The position numbers and the translations under genes are program-made. A stretch of DNA of 64,000 bases from Brevibacterium sp. 'Marine' (lineage in GTDB: Bacteria > Actinomycetota > Actinomycetes > Actinomycetales > Brevibacteriaceae): the NCBI RefSeq assembly GCF_012844365.1, contig NZ_CP051626.1, forward strand, positions 124,001 to 188,000, in the 5' to 3' direction. The notes under the pieces are model-generated. The model searched no databases, had not been told where the DNA came from, and saw only the letters and a list, made by a program, of their open reading frames with translations. This document shows positions 43,742 to 53,035 of the stretch, in pieces. Each line of letters opens with the position of its first letter. Within the stretch, counting starts at the first letter, position 1.

Positions 43742-45778
43742 ATGACCGAAATCCTCAGTTCCTATGTGGCCGGAGGCTGGCACACACCCGGAGCGTCCGA
43801 GTCCGCCCGACCCGTCCGCGACGCCGGCACCGGAGAGCTCCTGCACTCGGTGAGCTCGGCGGGAATCGACTTCGCCGCCATCGCCGATCATGCCCGGACC
43901 ACCGGCATCGAGGCGCTGCAGGCACTCACCTTCCACCAGCGCGGTGTGATCCTGAAGAAGCTCGCGACCTACCTCATGGAGCGCACGAAGAACTACCACG
44001 AGATCTCGTTCACCACCGGCACCACGAAGCGCGACGCCTTCGTCGACATCGAAGGCGGAATCGGCACCCTCTTCACCTACTCCGGCGTCGCCCGCCGCCA
44101 GATGCCGAACTCGACCGTCCACCTCGACGGCGGAGTCGAGCGTCTGTCGAAGAACGGCACCTTCGTCGGCCGCCACATCCTCACCTCCCGGCAGGGCCTG
44201 GCCCTGCAGATCAACGCCTTCAACTTCCCCGTCTGGGGCATGCTCGAGAAGTTCGGCCCGATGTTCGTCGCCGGCGTCCCCGTCGTCGTCAAGCCCGCCA
44301 CCGACACCGCCCACCTGACCCGCGCCGTCGTTGCCGACATGATCGAGTCCGGGCTGCTCCCCGACGGCGCGATCCAGCTGGTCAGCGGTGACGTCACCCC
44401 GCTCTTCGACCACCTCGCCGAACAGGACGCGATCGCCTTCACCGGCTCTGCGAACACCGCCCGCACGCTGTCCGCGCTCGACTGTGTGACCCAGCGCGGC
44501 ACCCGCTTCTTCGCCGAGGCGGACTCGCTCAACTTCTCCCTGCTCGGTCCCGACGCCGCACCCGGCACGCAGGAGTTCGACCTCTTCGTCTCCGGCGTCG
44601 TCGCCGAGATGACCGTCAAGGCCGGACAGAAGTGCACCGCGATCCGCCGCACGTTCGTCCCCGAGGCCCACGCCGAGGCGGTCGGCGAAGCGATCATCGC
44701 GAAGCTCGCCACCCAGGGCGTCGGCGATCCGCGCGAGAAGTCCACCCGCCTGGGTCCCGTCGTCTCAGACAAACAGCGCACCGACGTCCTCGACGCGGTC
44801 GACCGGATCATCGCCGGGGGAGCCCACCTGCTGACCGGCGGACGTGAGGAATCCGACCGTCTGGCCGCCGAGCACGGTGGAGCCTATGTCGCCGCGACCG
44901 TGCTCCAGGCCGATGACGCCTGGTCCGATGCCGTCCACGATATCGAGGCTTTCGGGCCCGTGACCTCGATCATCACCTATTCCGACACCGAGGATGCCGT
45001 CCGTCTGGCCGCCCGCGGCCGTGGCTCCCTGGTCGGCTCCGTCGTCACTCACGACCGTGAGTTCGCCACCGAATTCGTCCGCAGGATCGCCCCGTGGCAC
45101 GGCCGCGTGCTCGTCCTCGACCGTGACGATGCCGAAGAGTCGACCGGCCACGGTTCGCCGCTGCCGAACCTCATCCACGGCGGCCCCGGACGGGCCGGCG
45201 GCGGTGAGGAGATGGGCGGACTGCGCGGTATCACACACTTCATGCAGCGCACCGCGATCCAGGCCTCCCCGGACATGCTCACCGCCATCGGCGGGGAATG
45301 GGTCAACGGATCGGAGCGCCGCCTCGGCGAGCATCCGTTCACGAAGTCGCTGGCGGACCTGCGCATCGGCGACACCCTCGACTCGGAATGGCGGGAAGTC
45401 ACGCTCGACGATATCGAGCACTTCGCGAACTTCACCGGGGACACGTTCTACGCCCACATGAACGAGGAGGCGGCCGCCGCGAACCCGTTCTTCCCGGGAC
45501 GGGTGGCGCACGGCTACCTCATCGTGTCCTTCGCGGCCGGGCTCTTCGTCCAGCCGGATCCGGGCCCGGTGCTCGCGAACTACGGACTCGAAGGACTCAA
45601 CTTCATCACGCCCGTCTCCCCAGGTGACAAGCTCAAGGTGACGCTCACCGCCAAGCGCATCACCCCGCGTGAGACCGACGAGTACGGCGAGGTCCGCTGG
45701 GATGCGCAGGTCGTCAACCAGAACGAGGAGCCCGTCGCGAACTACGACGTGCTCACGTTGGTGGCCAAGGAGTACTGA
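43742..45778 (+). CDS. paaZ: Oxepin-CoA hydrolase / 3-oxo-5,6-dehydrosuberyl-CoA semialdehyde dehydrogenase
   Basis: A 678-residue fusion enzyme of the phenylacetate ring-opening step. Residues 1-520 are an aldehyde dehydrogenase (NAFNFPVWGMLEKFGPMFVAGVPVVVKPAT; FFAEADSLNFSLLGPDA; KAGQKCTAIRR with the catalytic cysteine). Residues about 540-678 are a MaoC-like hydratase (TGDTFYAHMNEEAAAANPFFPGRVAHGYLIVSFAAGLF) that opens the oxepin ring. ATG 43742 has GGGAGAG upstream. Transcribed alone, away from the MHS gene. Confidence 0.95.
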   Translation: MTEILSSYVAGGWHTPGASESARPVRDAGTGELLHSVSSAGIDFAAIADHARTTGIEALQALTFHQRGVILKKLATYLMERTKNYHEISFTTGTTKRDAFVDIEGGIGTLFTYSGVARRQMPNSTVHLDGGVERLSKNGTFVGRHILTSRQGLALQINAFNFPVWGMLEKFGPMFVAGVPVVVKPATDTAHLTRAVVADMIESGLLPDGAIQLVSGDVTPLFDHLAEQDAIAFTGSANTARTLSALDCVTQRGTRFFAEADSLNFSLLGPDAAPGTQEFDLFVSGVVAEMTVKAGQKCTAIRRTFVPEAHAEAVGEAIIAKLATQGVGDPREKSTRLGPVVSDKQRTDVLDAVDRIIAGGAHLLTGGREESDRLAAEHGGAYVAATVLQADDAWSDAVHDIEAFGPVTSIITYSDTEDAVRLAARGRGSLVGSVVTHDREFATEFVRRIAPWHGRVLVLDRDDAEESTGHGSPLPNLIHGGPGRAGGGEEMGGLRGITHFMQRTAIQASPDMLTAIGGEWVNGSERRLGEHPFTKSLADLRIGDTLDSEWREVTLDDIEHFANFTGDTFYAHMNEEAAAANPFFPGRVAHGYLIVSFAAGLFVQPDPGPVLANYGLEGLNFITPVSPGDKLKVTLTAKRITPRETDEYGEVRWDAQVVNQNEEPVANYDVLTLVAKEY

Positions 45779-45800
45779 GGGCGCAAAAGGATGTCGAGTT

Positions 45801-45851
45801 CCGGACGTCCTGTGCGGGATTTCGAGCAGTTCGACCGCACGGAACGTCCGG
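45801..45851. terminator. Two-part hairpin between paaZ and the lipid kinase gene
   Basis: CCGGACGT pairs with ACGTCCGG and inside it GTGCGG pairs with CCGCAC, separated by equal 3-nt internal loops. It lies in the 144-bp convergent gap and can terminate both genes. Confidence 0.7.
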
Positions 45852-45922
45852 GACTGGGCCTTCTCGCTGTGCTGAGTGTTCTCGCGGCGGATGACTGCCG
45901 CCGGAACCTTGGGTGACCCGAA

Positions 45923-46825
45923 TCACCGGTCGTGGGGAACGCGGACCTTGAGCGATGACGGGCGAATCGTCACGGTCGCCGGAGTCTGCGCGATCGCATC
46001 CCCGTCGACGATGATCTCGACCGGGGCAGCGCCCTCAGGGGCATCGATCTTCACCTCCCGCGCGTGGGCGAAGTGGATATGCGGGTGCCTGTGGTGTCGA
46101 CCGAGGCTGTATTCCACGACTTCGACGGCGAGCTTGGGCAGGAACCCCTCCCGGAGCAGGACCACGTCGATGAGACCGTCGTCGAGGGCCGCCTCGGGCG
46201 ACAGCCGGAGCCCGCCGCCATAGCGACCGGAATTCGCGAATCCCGCGGTGAGTCCGCGAAAGGCGAGGTGCTGGCCGTCGATCGTCAGCTCCAGCTCGAT
46301 GCGCTTGGGCGGAAGCAGTGCGCGCACGACGCCATAGAGGTAGACCCAGCGTCCGCGGATGACTCTCGCGGTATTCGCGTGGTGCTGCACGGTCGAGTCG
46401 AGGCCGAGACAGACATTGCCGAGGCTTATCTTCCCGTCGAGGTCGAGCACGTCGATGGTCCGGTCACGACCGGCAGCCACGATGGCCGCGGCGGCCTCGA
46501 TGTCGTTCGGGATGCCGAGTTTGCCGATGAGGTCATTGCCGCGTCCACCGGCGATGACGCCCAGCGCGGTCTCCGTGCCGACGAGCCCGGCCGCGACCGC
46601 ACGCGCCATCCCGTCACCGCCGAGCGCGACGACGAGGTCCGAGCCCTGCGCAGCGAAGTCGGCTGCGAGCTGCCCGGCGTGGTCCGCGCTCGTGCTCCTG
46701 ATGAACGTTGCCTCGAGTCCGTGCGCGGCGAATGCCTTTGTCAGGGGGTCGATCCGCCTGAGCACGGCGCCTCTGCGCGCACTCGGATTGAGGATGATCG
46801 GAACCGTCGCGGCGGCAGCATTCAT
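45923..46825 (-). CDS. Diacylglycerol kinase-family lipid kinase
   Basis: A 300-residue DAGK catalytic-domain protein. IILNPSARRG begins the domain, VALGGDGMARAVA is the GGDGT-type nucleotide motif and VIAGGRGNDLIGKLGIP the follow-up loop. The C-terminal beta domain has GLTAGFANSGRYGGGLRLSPEAALDDGLIDVVLL. It probably phosphorylates diacylglycerol or a related lipid. It separates paaZ from the regulator and seems unrelated to phenylacetate. Confidence 0.9.
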   Translation of the reverse strand: MNAAAATVPIILNPSARRGAVLRRIDPLTKAFAAHGLEATFIRSTSADHAGQLAADFAAQGSDLVVALGGDGMARAVAAGLVGTETALGVIAGGRGNDLIGKLGIPNDIEAAAAIVAAGRDRTIDVLDLDGKISLGNVCLGLDSTVQHHANTARVIRGRWVYLYGVVRALLPPKRIELELTIDGQHLAFRGLTAGFANSGRYGGGLRLSPEAALDDGLIDVVLLREGFLPKLAVEVVEYSLGRHHRHPHIHFAHAREVKIDAPEGAAPVEIIVDGDAIAQTPATVTIRPSSLKVRVPHDR

Positions 46826-46876
46826 TGCATTCCTCCCGGGACGTCGCTGTCCAAGAGATCGGCGGCGTGAAGGCCC

Positions 46877-47533
46877 TCAGGCCTCCAGCCCCTGGAAGGC
46901 CATCGTTGTGACCGCCTCGGCGATGGTGTCGGGGTCGACGGGATAGCTGGGCCGGTACCACTCGGTGATCGAGTTGACCATGCCGAAGAGCAGGCGGGTG
47001 ATGAGCCCGGGAGTGAAATCCGAACGCAGGCCGCCCTCGGCGATGGCCGCCTCGACGAGGGCTCGGACCTTCGCATCGATCTTGCGGCGCGCCTCGAGGG
47101 CTTCGCGTTCCAAGGCTGAGTTTCCGCGCACGCGCAGCAGCAGAGTCACCGAATGGTGGTACTCGATGAGGATGACCACGCTGGCGCGCACGGCCAAGCG
47201 CAGACGTTCGAGTGCGGAGACGTTCTCACGCAGACTCTCGGTCTCCACGGCGGAATCGAGCGCGCGGATGCCGCGGCTGATCGCCAGATGCAGCAGCTCT
47301 TCCTTCGACGTCACGTGATGATAGATCGCCGACTTCGTGATGCCGAGCTCACGGGCGACCGTATCCATCGACGTGCCGTCGTAGCCGCGGGAGACGAAGA
47401 CTTCCGTGGCCCTGTTGATGAGCGTCTCCCGGTCGTATCCGGGACGGCCGCGGCGGGAGCGTTTGGGGGCGGCCGGGTTCGCAGTCACCGCTGCTTCCGG
47501 CGAAGTCTGCGCAGGTGAGGGGGATTCAGGCAT
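46877..47533 (-). CDS. paaR: TetR family regulator, probable PaaR repressor of phenylacetate genes
   Basis: A 218-residue regulator. A Pro/Ala-rich start is followed by a helix-turn-helix (RETLINRATEVFVSRGYDGTSMDTVARELGITKSAIYHHVTSKEELLHLA) and a TetR effector domain of the AcrR-C type. ATG 47533 follows TAGACT by 7 nt without a Shine-Dalgarno; GTG 47539 is an alternative. Its neighbours and the ACCAATTGGT-like boxes at paa promoters suggest it is the phenylacetyl-CoA-responsive PaaR. Symbol by context. Confidence 0.85.
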   Translation of the reverse strand: MPESPSPAQTSPEAAVTANPAAPKRSRRGRPGYDRETLINRATEVFVSRGYDGTSMDTVARELGITKSAIYHHVTSKEELLHLAISRGIRALDSAVETESLRENVSALERLRLAVRASVVILIEYHHSVTLLLRVRGNSALEREALEARRKIDAKVRALVEAAIAEGGLRSDFTPGLITRLLFGMVNSITEWYRPSYPVDPDTIAEAVTTMAFQGLEA

Positions 47534-47619
47534 GCGCACCAGTCTAACGAGGTGCCGGGCGGCACGCCGCGATACCGGTCACAGGTCGGTGCGCATGCTG
47601 CGAATCCGGGGCGCTCATC

Positions 47620-48915
47620 TCAGCGCACGCCTTCGCGGCGGTCGATGATGCGCTTCATCTTGCCGACCGAACGCGGCAGGTCGCCGGGCAGCTTGATGTC
47701 GATGGTGCAGGAGACGCCGAGGCGCTCCTTGATGCGGGCGGCCACGAGCTTGTCGAGACCCTCGAGCTCGACGGCGCCGACGCCGTCGCGGGCTTCGACC
47801 TCGACGGTCATCTCGTCCATCCGACCCGGGCGGGTGAGGACGAGCTGGAAGTGCGGGCTCAGCGGCGCGAACTCGAAGAGCACGGTCTCGACGTTCGCGG
47901 GGTAGACGTTGACGCCGCGGATGATCATGAGGTCATCGGAACGGCCGGTGATGCGCGAGATGCGGCGGAAGTTCGGGCGAGCGGTGCCCGGCAGCAGGGT
48001 CGCGAGATCATGCGTACGGTAGCGGATGATCGGCAGCGCTTCCTTCGTCAGCGAGGTGAAGACGAGTTCGCCCTCCTGGCCGTCGGGCAGCACCTCACCG
48101 GTGAAGGGGTCGACGATCTCCGGGTAGAAGTGGTCCTCCCAGATCGTCGGGCCGTCCTTGGTCACCGCGGACTCGCAGGCCACACCCGGTCCCATGACCT
48201 CGGAGAGGCCGTAGATGTCGACGGCGTTGATGTTGAACGAACTCTCGATCTCCTTGCGCATCTCGTCCGTCCACGGCTCGGCACCGCAGATCGCAGTCTT
48301 CAGGCTCGTCGAGGTCGGGTCGATGCCCTGCTTGTGGAATTCGTCGAGGATCGTGAGCAGATAGGTCGGGGTGGCCGTGATGATGTCCGGCTTGAAGTCC
48401 TGGATGAGCTGCACCTGGCGCGGGGTCTGACCGCCGGAGATCGGGACGACCGTGAAGCCGTGGCGCTCGGCCCCGTGGACGCCGAGACCGCCGGTGAACA
48501 GGCCGTAGCCGTAGGCGTTGTGCATCATCTGTCCGCGCTTGCCGCCGGCACCGAGGATGGACCGCGCGATGAGGCTGCCCCACCGATCGAGATCGCCCAT
48601 CGTGTACCCGACGACCGTCGGCAGGCCCGTCGTTCCCGAGGAGGCGTGGATGCGCGCGACCTGCTCCTGTGGGACGGCGAAGAGCCCGAACGGGTAGTTG
48701 TCGCGCAGGTCCTGCTTGGTCGTGAACGGCAGCTTCGCAATGTCATCGAGGCTCGTGATGTCGGCGGGAGTCACGCCGAGTTCGTCGAAGGCCTTCCGGT
48801 AGAACGGCACCCGTTCGTACACCGAGGTCACCGTGGTCTTGAGGTTTGTCAGCTGGTCGGCGCGCAGCTCGTCCAGGCTCATCAGTTCGCCGGCGTCGAG
48901 GTCGGTCTCAGTCAT
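47620..48915 (-). CDS. paaK: Phenylacetate-CoA ligase
   Basis: A 431-residue AMP-forming ligase activating phenylacetate. SSGTTGLPTVVGYT is the phosphate loop, YGLSEVMGPGVACE the substrate-side motif, YRTHDLATLLPG and RSDDLMIIRGVNVYPANVE the hinge and C-terminal domain. A second ATG (48915) is chosen because AAGGAG is then 6 nt away; 48918 is the alternative. Follows paaI on the same strand, with a hairpin between. Confidence 0.95.
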   Translation of the reverse strand: MTETDLDAGELMSLDELRADQLTNLKTTVTSVYERVPFYRKAFDELGVTPADITSLDDIAKLPFTTKQDLRDNYPFGLFAVPQEQVARIHASSGTTGLPTVVGYTMGDLDRWGSLIARSILGAGGKRGQMMHNAYGYGLFTGGLGVHGAERHGFTVVPISGGQTPRQVQLIQDFKPDIITATPTYLLTILDEFHKQGIDPTSTSLKTAICGAEPWTDEMRKEIESSFNINAVDIYGLSEVMGPGVACESAVTKDGPTIWEDHFYPEIVDPFTGEVLPDGQEGELVFTSLTKEALPIIRYRTHDLATLLPGTARPNFRRISRITGRSDDLMIIRGVNVYPANVETVLFEFAPLSPHFQLVLTRPGRMDEMTVEVEARDGVGAVELEGLDKLVAARIKERLGVSCTIDIKLPGDLPRSVGKMKRIIDRREGVR

Positions 48916-49018
48916 CATCGTCTCCTTGCGAATCTCTTCTGTGTGTCAGATCCAAAGACCGCCGAGGTGGTCCACCGTTCTTCGGTGTCCGGTCGTCGAC
49001 GGGTGGTTCGGTGGGGGT

Positions 49019-49044
49019 CGTCCGGCTCGGCGGGGAGCCGGACG
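49019..49044 (-). terminator. Hairpin between paaI and paaK
   Basis: CGTCCGGCTC and GAGCCGGACG form a perfect 10-bp stem with a 6-nt loop after the paaI stop. It may partly separate paaI from paaK or serve as an intercistronic stabiliser. Confidence 0.6.
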
Positions 49045-49074
49045 CGGGTCGGGAAGTCGTGCGGTTGGCCGGGT

Positions 49075-49578
49075 CTACTTGCGGGCGGGCAGCGTGCGGG
49101 AGCGGCCGCGGTAGGTGGCGATGATGTCGTCGCCGCGGGTGACCGTGACGTCGTAGATGCCCGAGCGGCCCTGCTTGATGACCTCATGGCCGCGAGCGAC
49201 GAGCTCGTCACCGAGGTACGTGGGTTTGAGGAAGTCGATGTCGCCGCCGGAGGCGACCGTGATCGATCCGGGATAGTTGCAGGCCATCGCGAAGGTCGTG
49301 TCGGCGAAGAGGAAGATGTAGCCGCCGTGGGTGATGGCGTGGCCGTTGGTCATGATCTCGGTGACCGTCATCGAGCACTGCGCCCACCCGGGTCCGTGGT
49401 CATCGACGGTGATGCCCAAGTGCTGGGAAGCTCGGTCATTGGCGAACATCGCGGCCGCACCGGTGAGCTCGGGTGAGGACGTCGTGGTCTCTGGGACCGG
49501 GGTGGCCGCCTCGGTGGTGGAGAAGCCGTTCGGTGTCTCCGACTCCGCGGTTGTCGTATCGTGGGCGGGCTGTCCCAT
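49075..49578 (-). CDS. paaI: Hydroxyphenylacetyl-CoA thioesterase (hotdog fold)
   Basis: A 167-residue thioesterase that rescues CoA from dead-end phenylacetate intermediates. The first 55 residues are Thr/Ser/Pro-rich and probably disordered. The hotdog core has MTVTEIMTNGHAITHGGYIFLFADTTFAMACN, with the catalytic Asp in ADTTFA, and GDIDFLKPTYLGDELVARG. ATG 49578 has GAGGAGGAG upstream; the upstream start 42 nt earlier is rejected. Confidence 0.93.
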   Translation of the reverse strand: MGQPAHDTTTAESETPNGFSTTEAATPVPETTTSSPELTGAAAMFANDRASQHLGITVDDHGPGWAQCSMTVTEIMTNGHAITHGGYIFLFADTTFAMACNYPGSITVASGGDIDFLKPTYLGDELVARGHEVIKQGRSGIYDVTVTRGDDIIATYRGRSRTLPARK

Positions 49579-49701
49579 GCTCGGCTCCTCCTCGAGTCGC
49601 GGGTTCGGGCGCCGGTGCACGAGGAGCGCCTGCGCCGCTGTGTGTGGACGACGGTGAGAGTTCCCCGTGATCCCGGACGGTCAGCCCGTCGGAGAATAAA
49701 C

Positions 49702-49746
49702 GACCATCTGGTCAATAAATATCGTGCCGATCGTCTTCGGTGTCAA
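49702..49746 (-). promoter_or_regulatory. paaI promoter with PaaR-type box C
   Basis: Minus-strand TTGACA (49746-49741), 17 bp and GATATT (49723-49718). GACCATCTGGTC (49702-49713) covers the expected start. The 548-bp gap 49579-50126 otherwise holds box D and no gene. Confidence 0.65.
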
Positions 49747-50000
49747 GTCCCGGGGTGGTTCGGCCTGCGAATTGCGCACGCATAGTCAAGCCCGGGCGGG
49801 AATAGGTCGCCATCGGATGGCTGCCGAGAAATATAGGTCGCTAGCGGACATTTTCCGGCGCCGAAAGTATCCGACGCTGACCTGAATTCGGCGGGCGCCG
49901 CTGAGCAGAGGGGCGACTCGGCGACGCGGCGGGGCTGAGCGGCTCCGTTGCGGGTGGCATTGCGCCCCGGCGAGGGGTGTGCGACACTGGTGGCAACAAT

Positions 50001-50018
50001 ACAGAACAAATGGTCAGT
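50001..50018 (+). promoter_or_regulatory. PaaR-type box D upstream of paaA
   Basis: ACAGAACAAATGGTCAGT matches box B at 14 of 18 positions. It lies 109 nt before paaA, probably over its promoter; a -10 such as TACAGA is at the left edge. Confidence 0.6.
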
Positions 50019-50126
50019 AAATGGATGCCCTGGGCCAGAGGTCTGACGATGGTCGGACCGATTCGAGGTCGGCAGCCGCTGACCGAGGCAGGTCCTGACA
50101 AGGGCACATCCAAGGGCGGAGTGGTC

Positions 50127-51146
50127 ATGACAACTCAAGTGAACGACAACCGGTTCGACGAGGCGCAGCTGCAGGAGCAGTTCGACGCCACGATCGAGGC
50201 CAAGGATCGGATCGAACCCCGGGACTGGATGCCCGAGGCCTACCGTAAGACGCTCATCCGCCAGGTCGCGCAGCACGCGCACTCGGAGATCATCGGCATG
50301 CAGCCCGAAGGCAACTGGATCTCCCGCGCGCCCTCCCTGCGGCGCAAGGCGATCCTGCTGGCGAAGGTCCAGGACGAAGCCGGACACGGCCTCTACCTCT
50401 ACTCGGCCGCCGAAACCCTGGGCGCCACGCGCAACGAGCTCACCGAGAAGCTCGTCGCCGGCAAACAGAAGTACTCCTCGATCTTCAACTACCCGACCCT
50501 GTCCTACACCGATGTCGGCACGATCGGCTGGCTCGTCGACGGGGCGGCCATCTGCAACCAGGTGCCGCTGTGCCGGACCTCCTTCGGCCCCTACGGCCGC
50601 GCGATGATCCGCATCTGCAAAGAAGAGTCCTTCCACCAACGCCAGGGCTACGAACTGCTCATGACGATGATGCGCGGCACCGACGCCCAGCGCGAGATGG
50701 TCCAGGAATCCGTCAACCGCTTCTGGTGGCCGGCACTGATGATGTTCGGCCCGCCCGACGACAACTCCCCGAACACCGAACAGTCGATGATCTGGGGCAT
50801 CAAGACCCACACGAACGACGAGCTGCGCCAGAAGTTCGTCGATATGTCCGTCCCGCAGGCCGAAGCCCTCGGCGTGACGTTCCCCGATGAGTTCCTCAAG
50901 TGGAACGAAGAACGCGGACACTACGACTTCTCCACCCCGAATTGGGACGAGTTCTGGGCCGTCGTCAAGGGCGACGGACCCTGCAACGAACAGCGCCTGA
51001 CCCACCGCAAGCGCGCCTGGGACGAAGGGGCGTGGGTACGCGAAGCCGCGCTCGCCTTCGCCGAGAACCAGACCGCCGAGGCGGCGGCCGACGAGACTCC
51101 CGCCGCCGGCGTCGACACCACCACGCCTGAGGAGGCAGCGAAATGA
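50127..51146 (+). CDS. paaA: Phenylacetyl-CoA epoxidase, catalytic subunit A
   Basis: A 339-residue di-iron monooxygenase subunit that epoxidises the ring of phenylacetyl-CoA. Iron ligands lie in [20 protein letters not shown] and [39 protein letters not shown] is a family hallmark. ATG 50127 is in place after GGAG-type sequence. First gene of a long operon. Confidence 0.96.
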   Translation: MTTQVNDNRFDEAQLQEQFDATIEAKDRIEPRDWMPEAYRKTLIRQVAQHAHSEIIGMQPEGNWISRAPSLRRKAILLAKVQDEAGHGLYLYSAAETLGATRNELTEKLVAGKQKYSSIFNYPTLSYTDVGTIGWLVDGAAICNQVPLCRTSFGPYGRAMIRICKEESFHQRQGYELLMTMMRGTDAQREMVQESVNRFWWPALMMFGPPDDNSPNTEQSMIWGIKTHTNDELRQKFVDMSVPQAEALGVTFPDEFLKWNEERGHYDFSTPNWDEFWAVVKGDGPCNEQRLTHRKRAWDEGAWVREAALAFAENQTAEAAADETPAAGVDTTTPEEAAK

Positions 51147-51484
51147 CCGAGACCAACCCCGGCCCCACCTCGGCGAAGGACAATTCGACTGCGGGCTCGA
51201 CCCGCGGAGAATGGCCGCTGTACGAGGTCTTCGTGCGCGGCAAGCGCGGACTCAACCACGTCCACGTCGGATCCCTGCACGCCGCCGACGACCAGATGGC
51301 CGTCCATCACGCCCGCGACGTCTACACCCGACGCAACGAAGGCGTGAGCATCTGGGTCGTCCGCGCCTCCGACATCACGGCCTCAAGCCCGGACGAGAAG
51401 GACCCGATGTTCGCCCCCAGCGGCGACAAGGTCTACCGCCACCCGACCTTCTACGACATCCCCGCCGATGTCCCCCATATGTGA
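51143..51484 (+). CDS. paaB: Phenylacetyl-CoA epoxidase subunit B
   Basis: A 113-residue bridging subunit. [50 protein letters not shown] is the family core. ATGA overlap with paaA. Confidence 0.95.
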   Translation: MTETNPGPTSAKDNSTAGSTRGEWPLYEVFVRGKRGLNHVHVGSLHAADDQMAVHHARDVYTRRNEGVSIWVVRASDITASSPDEKDPMFAPSGDKVYRHPTFYDIPADVPHM

Positions 51485-51497
51485 GAAGGGGCGAGAG

Positions 51498-52478
51498 ATG
51501 ACTGCGAACAACGAACCCACCATCCACGTCGAACACGACGAAGCCGGCACGAACGTCGACCACGGCGACCACGACAACGCGTACTCCGGACTGCTCGTCA
51601 ACGACGCGAACTGGGCCTTCGGCACCGACTTCGAAGACCCCCTGGCCGGCGTCGACACGACCGTGCCCGACGGCGTCGATCCCGAGGACCTCGGCGCGTA
51701 CTGCCTCATGCTCGGCGATGACGCGCTCGTCTTCAGCCAGCGGATCTCCGAATGGTGCTCGAACGCCCCGGACCTCGAAGAGGACATCGCGCTGGCGAAC
51801 ATCGCCCTCGACCTCCTCGGTCAGGCGCGTCTCCTGCTCGCCCGCGCCGCAGCCGCCGATCCGCAGCTCGTGCCCGAACTGCCCGCCGGCTCCCCGGTGC
51901 CCGATGAGGACCGGCTCGCGTACTTCCGCAACGACCTGGGCTTCCGCAATGTCCGCCTGGCCGAGGTTCCCAACGGCGACTTCGCCGAGGCGGTCGCGAA
52001 GATCCTCATCTACTCCACCTGGCGCCTGTCGATCTTCGAACGCCTCTCGAGCAGCCGCGACACCGTGCTCTCAGCCATCGCGGCCAAGGGTGTGAAGGAG
52101 ATGTCCTACCACCGCGACTTCGCCGGACGCTGGGTCGTGACCCTGGCCCGCGGGACTGAGGAATCGCGATCCCGCCTGGTCGCCGCACTGAACGGCCTGT
52201 GGCCGCTGTGGTCCGAACTCTTCGAGACCCACCCGGTCGAGACTGCCGTGGCCGAAGCCGGAATCGGCGTCGACCCCGCGACGGTGGCCGACGAGGCATC
52301 CGTCATCCTCGACCAGGTGTTCGCCGCGGCCGGAATCGACCGGCCCGAACGCGGCGGTCTGGCCGGAGTCGGCGTCCACGGTGGCAAGGGCCGCGACGGA
52401 CTCCACACCGAGGCCCTGTCGAAGCTGCTCGCCGAGATGCAGGTCGTCGCCCGCGAGCACCCGGAGGGGCAGTGGTGA
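51498..52478 (+). CDS. paaC: Phenylacetyl-CoA epoxidase subunit C
   Basis: A 326-residue structural ferritin-like subunit that pairs with PaaA but lacks the iron site. LGDDALVFSQRISEWCSNAPDLEEDIALANIALDLLGQARLLL and KEMSYHRDFAGRWVVTLARGTEESR identify it. The N-terminal 40 residues are His/Asp/Asn-rich and longer than usual. ATG 51498 follows GGGGCGAGAG. Confidence 0.95.
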   Translation: MTANNEPTIHVEHDEAGTNVDHGDHDNAYSGLLVNDANWAFGTDFEDPLAGVDTTVPDGVDPEDLGAYCLMLGDDALVFSQRISEWCSNAPDLEEDIALANIALDLLGQARLLLARAAAADPQLVPELPAGSPVPDEDRLAYFRNDLGFRNVRLAEVPNGDFAEAVAKILIYSTWRLSIFERLSSSRDTVLSAIAAKGVKEMSYHRDFAGRWVVTLARGTEESRSRLVAALNGLWPLWSELFETHPVETAVAEAGIGVDPATVADEASVILDQVFAAAGIDRPERGGLAGVGVHGGKGRDGLHTEALSKLLAEMQVVAREHPEGQW

Positions 52479-53035
52479 CCGCCATGCTCGAGACCTACCC
52501 GACCGACACCGGCACCCGCCCGGAAGGCATCACCGACGCCGAGGCGATCGACCGTGCCTGGGCCGCAGCCGAACGCGTGACCGACCCCGAGATGCCGATG
52601 CTCACCCTCCTCGACCTCGGCGTGCTGCGCGACGTCACGATCGAGAACGGCCACGTCGTCACCACCATCACCCCCACCTATTCGGGCTGCCCGGCGATGG
52701 CGACGATGCGCGATGACCTGCAGCGCGAACTCCTCGAGGCCGGATTCCCCGACGCCGAGGTGCGCGTGTCCCTGACACCCGCCTGGACGAGCGACTGGAT
52801 CACCGAACGCGGCAGACAGGCACTCAAGGACGCCGGAATCTCCCCACCCGGAACCGCCCCCGTCCGCACGGGCCCCGTGGCGCTGACCCTCATGCCCACC
52901 CGCCGCGCCGTGACCTGCGTGCTGTGCGGATCGGACAACGTCCGCCTGTCCTCCGAGTTCGGCGCAACCGCGTGCAAGGCGATGTACCAGTGCAACGACT
53001 GCCTCGAACCGTTCGACCATGTGAAGGAGATCTGA
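52475..53035 (+). CDS. paaD: PaaD, maturation factor of the phenylacetyl-CoA epoxidase
   Basis: A 186-residue protein. The N-terminal DUF59/MIP18-like domain (DPEMPMLTLLDLGVLRDV, PTYSGCPAMATMRDD) is joined to a C-terminal zinc ribbon (CVLCGSDN...CKAMYQCNDC). It likely helps insert iron-sulfur or di-iron centres. GTG 52475 is preferred: GTGA overlap with paaC and GGAGG upstream; ATG 52484 is alternative. Confidence 0.93.
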   Translation: MTAMLETYPTDTGTRPEGITDAEAIDRAWAAAERVTDPEMPMLTLLDLGVLRDVTIENGHVVTTITPTYSGCPAMATMRDDLQRELLEAGFPDAEVRVSLTPAWTSDWITERGRQALKDAGISPPGTAPVRTGPVALTLMPTRRAVTCVLCGSDNVRLSSEFGATACKAMYQCNDCLEPFDHVKEI

